From: Luidia sarsii
Taxonomy: Eukaryota; Echinodermata; Asteroidea; Paxillosida; Luidiidae
Length of the DNA: 64,000 nucleotides
Direction: 5' to 3'
NCBI GenBank assembly: GCA_949987565.1
Contig: OX465114.1
Location: 2,478,701-2,542,700 of the forward strand
Under the pieces are notes generated by a model. That model had not been told where the DNA came from and did no database searches. It worked only from the letters and a program-made list of their open reading frames with translations. This document shows positions 13,001 to 25,000 of this stretch, in pieces (the first letter of the stretch is position 1; every line of letters begins with the position of its first letter). The translations under genes were made by a program, and so were the position numbers.

Positions 13001-16000
13001 TTAGATGTGGAAGGAAGAACAGGTTGATAATTGATTGGCCCACCCTATGGATTAAAATGTGCACCTACCTGAAGACCACAAACCAAGTGTTCATGGGCTG
13101 CTCCTGATACGTGCCCTGGAAGTCCACATAGGAGATACGATTCCACTCATCCTGATAGAAGGGGAAGTCTGGCATCATGTCCGGATCAATCTTGAACATC
13201 GTCCTGCAAAAACAAAGGCAAAGTTTTCTTTGCAATTTGGTTCAAATGTTCCCAGTCAGGTTTTTCTTTGTTTGTTTGACTTAAATTGAACAAGCTGCAT
13301 CCACTTTGTGTGATCCCTGAGCTGCCATAGCCAGGTTTACAACAATTGGTTGTTTGTATCTGAATGAAAGCAGGGGTGTGATCCCTGGAGATATACGGCA
13401 GTTAATGGTTGAATTGCTTCTGACTGGCGCCCCCACCCCGGCAAAGACTAGTTGATTATTTGGGAAGGCCACCATCTAAGGGCTGGATAGCTCAGATGGT
13501 AAGAGCACTGGTGTGCCAAACAATAGTTGACTATTAGGGAGGCCATCATCTACATCTAAGGGCTGGATAGCTCAGATGGTAAGAGTGCTGGTACGCAAAA
13601 CCTGAGGTCTTAGGTTCAGGTCCCGGTCCATTCAAAGTTTTCTTTGTCATTTTTCAAATTGTTCAAAGTCAGGTTTTCCTTTATTTGGTTGAACGGTGCA
13701 TAGAGTTGCAGGTTCGAATCCCACTCGTACCAGAAGCTGGGGAAACTCTCTCAGTCCACCAAGCAGTGAATAGGTAGCTGGCTCTCTTAAGATCTCGAGG
13801 GGAGGTTGAAAGCCGGCGAGGAAAGGAACTGGCCACCCTACCTCATCATGCCGTGGCCTTGTCAATGTGCCTCTTTAATAAGGCACCTCTCCTATGCTAT
13901 AATGATACATGTAGTATGGGACAATTTGTGTAATGGCATATCAAGATACTGTGTAAAACCTACAATGTTCTGGAAGGCGTTTTGTTTGATCTTGAAGCTC
14001 ATTTATTGCTTGTCATACCTGAAGAGATGCAGAGCATTTTGCTCCAAGTTGGCTTCCAGGGTTGACCAGACTTTTAAGAGCTGTTCCTTGGCCTGAAGAT
14101 TCTCCTCAGTTCCTGTCGGGTTTAATCGTGGATGCACCGTCAATCAATGGATCTCGACTCAGAAAAAGACTCTCCAAAAACTACCCAAAAACTTATACTT
14201 GTTGGCACTTTCCTTCCCCTGATGACTGTCTGTGTATGTCCTTGTCGCTTTGCCTTTGACAAAGGTCCTGCTAGGATCGAGATGTCAGGCCCACTAACTT
14301 TTGAGATTTGAATTACTTAAAGGTTCACCACCATCATGGCAGCCTCATTATCGAGTATATTTCTGCTACATCTCTCTCTCTTTCTCTTCTCACACATTGA
14401 GCTCCTTTTGGCCCATGGGCTTGACAGTGACGACATAGACCGAGTAAATGGATGTTAGGATCAAATCAATCTACCGTTGTAACAAAAATCTCATTTGATT
14501 GGAAGGAAATGGGAGTCAAACAAAAGCTAACTTTGAGGATGCAAATCTAATGAGTGGCTATTCATTGAACCACTTTGCGCCGGGACCTCAAAATTTGTAG
14601 CGCTGGTGATGTTGCTATGCACCGGGCTCTAAAGTTTCAAACAAAGACTCTTTTCAGCCTACCACCAAACAATATGTAGTATGACAAAAGCCACACAGAC
14701 GTCTGATTGTGCCAGGTTTGACTCGCTTGAACAAATAGTGTACTCTTATTGATTGATTTTGTAGGTACATGTATTTAGTGCTCCCAATTGTTTAGGGAGG
14801 TTTGAAAATGGCACAATATTCAAAGTCCCCCGTGTAATGGTCATGGGCACAAAAAGCTGCTAGGATTGAGTCCATTGCAAGGGTCCTACCTGGTTTTCTT
14901 GCAGCTCTGATCTTACGGATGAAAAATCCCTTCCAATGCTTGCCTAGAACTGTCACAGCCTGGATTTCATCCTCTGTCGGTTCCCTGATGAAAAAATACA
15001 AGTTGGATTTGAAATATGATGTCCTTTAAATCTCACAAGAAAATCTTTGATGTCTTTGAAATTATATTTAAGATGCAACATGGTATACAAAGTATATCTA
15101 TGATGCAACCCTATACAAGCCATTTATACAGATTTGAATCCACCATATGATCTTGACCAGCTCGGTGGTCAAGTGGTTAAGACATCTGCACTAGAAGGCA
15201 GGAGTCGTGGGTTTGAATCCCACCTGAGCTACCTGGTTTTTTTTTCAGCAGGTAATAAGGCAAAGCACTGAGCATACAGTGTTTAATTACATATAGAGTA
15301 GGGCCAACCCTTCTTGAAGTGTTTAACATCGGAGAATATACATGTACATAATGAGCCATGAATCCGGTTGGTACTTGAGGAACGGGGCTGAATTTGATTT
15401 TAGGAACATTTAAGGATGGTTCACACAGATCACATCAATAAATAAATCTAAACTCTAGAATATAATGAACATGAAGTATAAGAAAGATTGCAAAGAATGG
15501 TATACCTGTTCTGCCACGATTCTGGAACTTCCCCTGAAGGTCAAAGACAGATTCCCAAACAAATGATTACAATTCAAGAAGCAATATCAATACTATGCAT
15601 GTTATTGGTGAGTTTGATTGAAGACAACATGCACCAAACTATCTGCGAGAAAAAATGCAAGAGCAATTGTTTTATACACACTTGATATGGGAAGTTTATC
15701 GGATGGACTGAAAAGAAGAAAAACCTATGTTATGAATAGGACATAGGTAAAGGAGTTAAGGGGGAAGATGGTGAGATGTTAAAGGGATGGGTAAGTTATC
15801 AGACAGAATTAGATCAAATATTACTAATTGATGATGAGTGATGTACATGTCACTTGCCAATAAGACACCAGCAACAAAACCTGAGTTTGTTGGTTGTTGA
15901 GTAAATCAAATGCACACACAGAGCATTGCAACGTTGTTTTTAGTAGACTTGGTGCTATTCAATTCATGTGCTCACACAAAGATTTTAGGTTACATAATGG

Positions 16001-19000
16001 ACAGAACAAAATGCAATATTTGGGTGGTGATATAAGTAATCCTGAACTAAGCTAGTACACCTGTGTAACCATGGGGGTGTTCAAATTCAAAATGGGTTCA
16101 TTTAAATGACACATGTATCTAATGATGGTCTTCTAACTGACATACATTTTATTTATTGGTTGTAAGAACAGAATCTTGGTCAAGCAACTTTCTGATATTG
16201 AGAGTAATCTTGTTACTCATTAAATACTTAAGGACCAAGATTTAGTCCGATTTCATAATCATTGAAAATCCTATCACTAAACTTTAATCTAGAGTGGGTA
16301 GACCCTATTAATGGTCAAATTACTCGACATGGATGACAACAAATGATTGTGAAGCTTGAAGAAATCGTATCAGAATCCCGGGTGAGCTTAGCAATTCTGA
16401 AAGAGAATGAAGTGACTGGCCAGTCAGACTGAATCCTAAGGTCAACCATAATGTGGGCATGAGTGGGATTTGGACCGGAGCCCAATGAAAATGAGCAAGA
16501 GGCAGTTGCAGCTACTGTACACATAAAGCATGCAACTAAATTAGAAACTTGCAGACAGTAAAAGAATATAACTTTTGAACAAGATCTCTTCAGATTTGCA
16601 AGGTTTCTGCCTCAATTTCCACATGACTACAGGCGAACATACTCTAGGAGCTCCTAAAAGCTAAAAAAAAAACCTCAAAAGTATTTAGTGACAGAAAAAG
16701 AAAGCTAATAGCTATTAAAGTGAAGATACAGCTAAACAGGATAACAAACAGAATTAATCAATTTTTGAGAGGTGCTTTGAATGTCAGTGCAGTTTTCCTC
16801 ACACTATAGCAACTTCTTATTAAATTAAGGGCGGTGCTTGATCTTAAATTAAGGGCTAGATCTTGGCAAAGCACATCATAGCAAATGCACAGTGAGCCAG
16901 CACAGACTGCACTACCTAGGTTGGGTTAGGTCCAAGTTAAGACACTGTTAAGGGTAGCATCACAAACAATCCTTCCCAAATAGTTCAAGCAACTCCAGCG
17001 ATACGATGATGAGTAGGGTAAAGCCTTTGGTGCAGCGTATGCAAAAGCAATTTCATGCCAGCCAGATAGAGCAGGTGGGTTTTTTTATCTGTGGGAGTGT
17101 GGGAGATTGAATATCCAGCCAGGAATGGGTGCATGGGTAGGCGAGGTGGTGCACGGAATCAGCGTGGCACTTTTGACAGACTTACGTTTCTTGATTTTGG
17201 CTGACTTCCTGGAGGCTCCGGTAGCTGAAATCAAAGTCATGTCCAGCGACTTGTAAAATACCACAACAATATCGGCACTGGCTCTGATGTCAGATCGGGG
17301 GAGGGGGGGGGGGGGTCTGACTAACAATGTGCCATCCAGTGGTACCCATGTAATCATGAATATGCATGCTTTTTTTGCATATTCATTAACTACTTTGAAT
17401 ATAGGAACTACACGGAGGATGTGATTGGATGGTTCATATTCATTAGTGTTAGGGTATGATCGGTCGTATACATCACAGACTCGATGGCAATGAAGGGGTC
17501 ATTTTGTGAGTGTGTGATTCAGAGGGTATCTCTCTCTGACATATGCAAATATGATGGGGTCATATGAATATTAATGAATGACATGCAAATGAGATGGGGG
17601 CAGACTAATGGCACACACCACACTGAACATGCAACAGATGGTGATGAGATACACACTCATGCCAACATTTCCAGAACCTAAAGTTGAACTCTACAAACAA
17701 ACCTGGATGAAAACTTTTCAGTTTTCAATCAATAAACAAAACTCACTAAATGAAACTAATGTAATTTGAAAACAATATTACAAAATGGAGAAATGATGAC
17801 ACACAGTATTTCCACAGAAAATCAATTTCATCAAATGCATAAAAGTAGGTATTTGGTATTTGAAAACTACAACTGGTGCCAAATGTTCTCGAAGAACAAT
17901 TTTTTATAATTATGTTTGAAGAAGTAATTGGTTTGCGGTAACACCATGCACAATGCTCTTTTGTGAGTATGTGTGGTTCTGAAAGTAACTGGAGGAATTT
18001 GACGTTTTGAACAGTATGCTCTATTCGTTTTCCGGCTAATTATGTTTTCTTAGAATCGAAATTGGCACAGATGTTTTGGGAAAGTAAAAGGCAAAAGGAT
18101 CTTAACCAAGGGGATGATGAAAGTTTGTAAGAACAGGAAGTGCAAAAAATGTAAAACCAGATGGCACAACCACCTTACAGAACAGACATCTGTTAAAATG
18201 ACCTGTGAAGACTAAATGACGTTCTACTATTCTGACACTAAATCCTGTGCACAGGATTCTGCTAAGCATTCCACCCCTTGACTACCAAACAAACTGAACA
18301 CAGCTAGATAAGGGGAGGGGAACTGCCTATTGGACGGCAAGCAAACAACAAATAGACACAATTGGGGGGTCTCATCAGGGATATTGACAGCACACAGCAG
18401 CATGCAATAGCCTCTACCTGCAGCCTCGTGAGCAGTTACATGTACTTCATCTAGGGGGAAGGTCCAACAAATCAAAGAGGAGGGAGGGAAGGAGGTGAAT
18501 TGACAGGTGAACAAAAAGACTCCCCACCAAAACAGTGACCCTTGAGTGACCCTATGCAAGGACTGCAAAAGTGAAATTTGGTGCAGAAATGTGGTGCTTT
18601 AGTGTGGCGAGTGTGCAGGGTTGAAAAAACTGCAAAACAGAGCTCTAAAGACATTGTTTCTGTTTCATTTGTTTTTCTGAAAATGGCAAAGAAAACTTTG
18701 ACTGGGTCAGGACTCGAACCCAAGACCTCTGGATTAATGTACCAGTGCTCTTACCATCTGAGCTATCCAGCCCTTAGATGGTGGCCTTCCCTAATAGTCA
18801 ACTAGTCTTTGGCACACCAGTGCTCTTACCATCTGAGCTATCCAGCCCTTAGATGGTGGCCTTCCCTAATAGTCAACTAGTCTTTGGCACACCAGTACTC
18901 TTACCATCTGAGCTATCCAGCCCTTAGATGGTGGCCTTCCCTAATAGTCAACTAGTCTTTGGCACACCAGTGCTCTTACCATCTGAGCTATCCAGCCCTT

Positions 19001-22000
19001 AGATGGTGGCCTTCCCTAATAGTCAACTAGTCTTTGCCCTTTCCTTCCTTTATCTATTTGTCTTTGTTTTATTTGTCTTTACAAATTGTCCAGATCGATT
19101 CCAGAATGCTAAATCCTTATTTTTTCCCTAGTAATTAAGGAAATAAGGAATGTATTCGTCATTCATATCCAAGATTTACATTTCAGCTTTGTCTCTTAAT
19201 ACGAAATCCACTTCCTAAAAAGAATGTGCAAATTTGATTAGGTGAGGAAAATACAAACAGGGAAAAATAAGGATCAAGCAATTTGAATATTCATTACAAT
19301 TGAATATTCATCACAGCATTGACCAATCACAGCATGCACTATACCTGGCCTGCTTTCAGAAGTCAACAAGGTGCATCCTGAAATACCACAAATTACCATA
19401 AATCACTATAAATTACCATAAATTACCATACATCAGCATGGCAAGAAAGTAGGCAACTGAACACTTTGTTCAGCACACATAAAGATGAAATATGTGTTAT
19501 AAGACTTTCTTGAAGCAAATCTCTTTGCAACTTTGCATCATGGTATAGTATTAGGAGAAGCTAAATTCTTCACAAATCTTCCTTTGCACAGCCATACGCA
19601 GACAGTCAGGGGAAGGAAAGCCCTGACACACATGACAGAGGAAGGACAAAAGGGAAGGGAGTGGGATGCAGATGTACACCAAGGGAGGGGAGATCAAAGG
19701 GAAAACAAACAGAAGGGTGGCAGGAACAAAGGGACTGTCTGTGTATGTGTTTGTCACTTTGCCTTTGAGAAAGGTCCTGCTAGGATCGAAACGCCAGGCC
19801 CTCTAACTGTTGAGATTGATGTATTGCAGGTCATTTTAGTCAGTAAGCAGTTTGCAACAGTTTTTGTATAAGTTTACTTCATGAGGTAAACCCAAGAGGA
19901 ACTTCAGTCAATGATTTCATGTCCAGATAAAGGAAGTGCAATTACCGTTGACTATAATCCTTCCCAATGAAACGCAGTCACGGTATGTTGTAGATTGAGG
20001 AAGGGTTAGGGGGTTGACGATGGGACTATACCAGACTTGATGTCTCACCTGGTCTGCTGCCGGCATAGCTCATGCCAGAGATCATCTTGGAGTTGACATC
20101 CAGGGTGAAGACCTTCCAGGCATAGGCAATCTCTGCCGTGAAGTTCTCCCCAAAGGACTTGCGAAGGGTCTGGTACAGAGCCTCACCAAAAACCTTCAAG
20201 AGTTGTTCAGAAGGGGAGAAAAAAGAAAAAGAGAGATCTTATATTATCCAGTCTACTTATGACATGCAGTGCACACACTGTCCAGCACTGTTGGTTGAGT
20301 TACTGGCTCTTTTCAGAGCCATACTCTGTCTCAAAAGAGATGTGTTACATGTACATGGTGTCAGCGCAATCCTTCCACATGGTACTTGAAAATCTTCAAA
20401 TCTTTTCTAGAGATCTCACATTGTCCAGTCTAAATGGCAGGCAGTGTACACACTTTCCAACCCTGTTGGTTGAGTTACCGGCTCTTTTCAGAGCCACACT
20501 CCATCTCACAAGAGATGATGTACATGGTGTCATCGCAAAACCTTCCACTTTGTACTTCCACCATTGTACGATGACATGCATCGTGTCACAGCAAACCTAC
20601 CACCTTGTGATTCCACAATGCAATCCTTCCCAATCTTATCCAATCTCTAGGTCTTCAAGGAAGAGGTTGTTGATCGTGTGGTTGTACCTGGAAGTTGCTG
20701 ATGACAGAGAGTCTGTCCCTACGGACGGGGCAGTGCATGTTATTCATGGCAGTCATCGTCTCATTCATCGTCTCCTCGTTGTCTACAGCCTGGATGACGC
20801 TACCGATGGATCTCATCAGGCGACTGGCATGGTCCACAAACCGACAACTCTCCTGAGGTGGAGGGACAGAATCACAGCAATAGAGCACATTGGAAGCAGA
20901 ATTCTTGCAAATGAAACCAAACAAACAACTGACTGGCTAAATTGAAACCTTGGCAAAGACTCGTTGACTATTAGGGAAGGCCACCATATGTAGCTCAGAT
21001 GGTGAGAGCACTGGTGTGCCAAAGACTAGTTGACTATTTGGGAAGGCCACCATCTAAGGGCTGGATAGCTCAGATGGTAAGAGCACTGGTGTGCCAAAGA
21101 CTAGTTGACTATTAGGGAAGGCCACCATCTAAGGGCTGGATAGCTCAGATGGTAAGAGCACTGGTGTGCCAAAGACTAGTTGACTATTAGGGAAGGCCAC
21201 CATCTAAGGGCTGGATAGCTCAGATGGTAAGAGCGCTGGTGTGCCAAAGACTAGTTGACTATTAGGGAAGGCCACCATATGTAGCTCAGATGGTGAGAGC
21301 ACTGGTGTGCCAAAGACTAGTTGACTATTAGGAAAGGTCACCATCTAAGGGCTGGATAGCTCAGATGGTAAGAGCGCTGGTGTGCCAAAGACTTGTTGAC
21401 TATTATGGAAGGCCACCATATGTAGCTCAGATGGTGAGAGCACTGGTGTGCCAAAGACTAGTTGACTATTAGGAAAGGTCACCATCTAAGGGCTGGATAG
21501 CTCAGATGGTAAGAGCGCTGGTGTGCCAAAGACTAGTTGACTATTTGGGAAGGCCGCCATCTAAGGGCTGGATAGCTCAGATGGTAAGAGCGCTGGTGTG
21601 CCAAAGACTAGTTGACTATTAGGGAAGGCCGCCATCTAAGGGCTGGATAGCTCAGATGGTAAGAGCGCTGGTGTGCCAAAGACTAGTTGACTATTAGGGA
21701 AGGCCACCATCTAAGGGCTGGATAGCTCAGAATTAAACCAATTTATAAAAAAAAATGAGAATATTAGAAGTCCTGTTCTGGAACTTGTGTCTTACAATAG
21801 CAGTAGTGTACCACCCAATGAGCTATCTGACCCTTAGGTGGTAACCTTCCCAAATAGTCAACTATCTTTGATGGGGTGGGGGACACCAGTCAGAAGCAAC
21901 TTCTCCTTGATCTAACTTCAATCATCTTCATCTTATTACCTCACTCTTTGTATATCTTTGTCATTCTGCCTTTGAGAAAGGTCCAGCTAGGATCGAAACA

Positions 22001-25000
22001 CCATTGCTTGTTGATTGAGATACATACCTTAACCAGATGGGTCATGACAGTCTCCTCGTCACCGTAGACAAAAGGCACAGTGGAGCAGAGGTGGACATGG
22101 TAGCCCAGCGGGGCGGAGACTGTGAAGCGTAAGACGTGCCTGCCCGGGGGTAGAGTCAGGGCGGCCGCCTTGACGGAGGTGGTGCGGATACGCAGGATGG
22201 GCTGTCCCACCACCAGACTCTTCCAGGAGTAAGGCTCGGCCACCAGAAGGCCGGGCACATTGGGAGCTGCTTGCGTCGTCTCTTTTGGCAAAACTAGGAG
22301 AGAGAGAGAGAGAGAGAATGAAAGAAACAGATGATGAGCGAAAGGATTTGGTTCTTGTCAGTGTGCCTTTGAGAAAGATTCTGTCTTTGAGAAAGGTCCT
22401 GTCTCTTTCTGTCTTTGAGAAAGGTCCTGTCTCTTTCTGCCTTTGAGATAGGTCCTGTCTCTTTCTGCCTTTGAGATAGGTCCTGTCTCTTTCTGTCTTT
22501 GAGATAGGTCCTGTCTCTTTCTGCCTTTGAGATAGGTCCTGTCTCTTTCTGCCTTTGAGATAGGTCCTGTCTCTTTCTGTCTTTGAGATAGGTCCTGTCT
22601 CTTTCTGTCTTTGAGATAGGTCCTGTCTCTTTCTGCCTTTGAAATAGGTCCTGTCTCTTTCTGTCTTTGAGATAGGTCCTGTCTCTTTCTGTCTTTGAGA
22701 AAGGTCCTGTCTCTTTCTGCCTTTGAGAAAGGTCCTGTCTCTTTCTGTCTTTGAGATAGGTCCTGTCTCTTTCTGCCTTTGAGATAGGTCCTGTCTCTTT
22801 CTGCCTTTGAGATAGGTCCTGTCTCTTTCTGTCTTTGAGATAGGTCCTGTCTCTTTCTGTCTTTGAGATAGGTCCTGTCTCTTTCTGCCTTTGAGATAGG
22901 TCCTGTCTCTTTCTGTCTTTGAGATAGGTCCTGTCTCTTTCTGTCTTTGAGAAAGGTCCTGTCTCTTTCTGCCTTTGAGAAAGGTCCTGTCTCTTTCTGC
23001 CTTTGATATAGGTCCTGTCTCTTTCTGTCTTTGAGATAGGTCCTGTCTCTTTCTGTCTTTGAGATAGGTCCTGCCTCTTTCTGCCTTTGAGAAAGGTCCT
23101 GTCTCTTTCTGCCTTTGAGAAAGGTCCTGTCTCTTTCTGTCTTTGAGATAGGTCCTGTCTCTTTCTGTCTTTGAGATCGGTCCTGTCTCTTTCTGTCTTT
23201 GAGATAGGTCCTGTCTCTTTCTGTCTTTGAGATAGGTCCTGTCTCTTTCTGTCTTTGAGATAGGTCCTGTCTCTTTCTGTCTTTGAGAAAGGTCCTGTCT
23301 CTTTCTGCCTTTGAGATAGGTCCTGTCTCTTTCTGTCTTTGAGATAGGTCAGCTCGCGGGTGTATACAAACTGCACGCAGTGTAATAAGGGGTACATTCG
23401 TCTGGGCCTATGCGAGAGTTTTCCGTTGTGATGTCACACCCCCGCAATGATTGCCGGCCCCTACGAAAAGATGGCGGGTTGCGGGAACGCAAATTCGACC
23501 ACTGAATTTTTCCCTCTTTATGAAACTCGTAGGTGAGTAGCACATAGGTATTTGTAGGTTGTTTTTAACACACAATCAGATAAGCCAACATTTTTCTCTG
23601 GGTTTCATTCCCCTTTAAATCTTTGTGGAGCCAGGTGGCCTTCTTACCGACTCCTTCAGCCACGCTGCTTGATCCTGCCACAGACTCTGCATCCTTGTGC
23701 TTGTCCTTCTCCCTGGTGGAGCTGTGAGACGTCTTGGGGGGCTCCAGCGGGGGATCAAACCACCGAGACAAAGAGGAGTAGCTGACAATGATCTCTGTGG
23801 GCTCCAGATTGTCAACAACTGAGGCAGAACGGTTAAGGAATAACCTTTCCGGGGAGCTTTACGAATCTCTTCACTGAATTATTCACTGAATCAATTTACC
23901 GGCGGATTGGAAGGTTTCCATGGTGGAAGTACAGAGTGGACGATTTGCGGTGACACCATGCACATCACCTCTTGTGCGATTGAATGTGGCTCTGAAAAGA
24001 GTCGGTAACTCAACCAACAGGGCTTGACATTGCCTTTCATTAGTAGACTGGACAATTTGAGATCTCTAGATAAGATTGGAAGGTTTGCATGGTGGAAGTA
24101 CAAAGTGGAAGGTTTGCGGTGACACCATGCACATCATCTCTTGTGAGATGGAGTGTGGCTCTGAGAAGAGCCGGTAACTCAACCAACAGGGTTGGACAGT
24201 GTGTACATTGCCTGTCATTAGTAGACTGGACAATGTGAGATCTCTAGATAAGATTGGAAGGTTAGCATGGTGCAAGTACAAAGTGGAAGGTTTGCGGTGA
24301 CACCATGCACATCATCTATTGTGAGATGGAGTGTGGCTCTGAGAAGAGCCGGTAACTCAACCAACAGGGTTGGAAAGTGTGTACACTGCCTGTCATTAGT
24401 AGACTGGACAATGTGAGATCTCTAGATAAGATTGGAAGGTTTGCATGGTGGAAGTACAAAGTGGAAGGTTTGCGATGGCATCATCTCTTGTGAGACTGGA
24501 GTGTGGCTCTGAGAAGAGCCAGCCACTCAATGCTTTGGGCAACGTGTACTCTGCCCGTCATCAGGAAACTGACAGAAAAAAAGATGTATATGGTGTCACC
24601 GCAAACCCTCTATCTTGAATCTATTCAGTTCTGAATGAACAGAAGGGTTGATAACATGTGATAGATCAAATGCTGTGGTAATTTGGAGTTTCAGTTAGGG
24701 CCAGGGATCAACCATGAGTTGACAGCAAATATTCTGCAGTAATTTACGGGAACCCTTTCTTCAAACAACTGTATAATTCTTCCTCGGGTACTTCTAATTC
24801 TGTTTCGTACTAGTCAATTTCAAGTTGATATTATAAGCCAAGGATACAGAAGTAGTGTGGGGCCCTGTCATCCATCTGTGACTGTGAAAGAGGGAGGAAT
24901 AAAACGATTATAACAAACTTTGAGTATTTAGTTTTGTATCATGCATAGCACAGTGATCCATTTAACCTGCAAGCAAGATCTGAGAAGAAATTTTAAAGAA

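Larger units (their letters stand above)
17225..20048 (-). other. ADGB intron 25
   Basis: Contains the Penelope-like fragment at 17.9 kb, the SINE array at 18.7-19.0 kb and the hammerhead-like element at 19.75 kb. The stretch 18.1-18.6 and 19.05-19.7 kb shows nothing recognisable. Confidence 0.7.

Noticed and set aside
15140..15230. Functional tRNA gene (GGTCAAGTGGTTAAGAC head)
   Set aside because: The same head occurs at many loci with the same body attached; it is a SINE head.
20945..21735. CRISPR array
   Set aside because: The repeats are directly tandem with no unique spacers, carry a tRNA A box, and the genome is eukaryotic.
22294..23397. 367-codon minus-strand ORF of repeated KDRKRQDLSQRQ-type units
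   Set aside because: It is the translation of a 28-bp minisatellite that lacks stops in all three frames; there is no independent evidence that it is coded.
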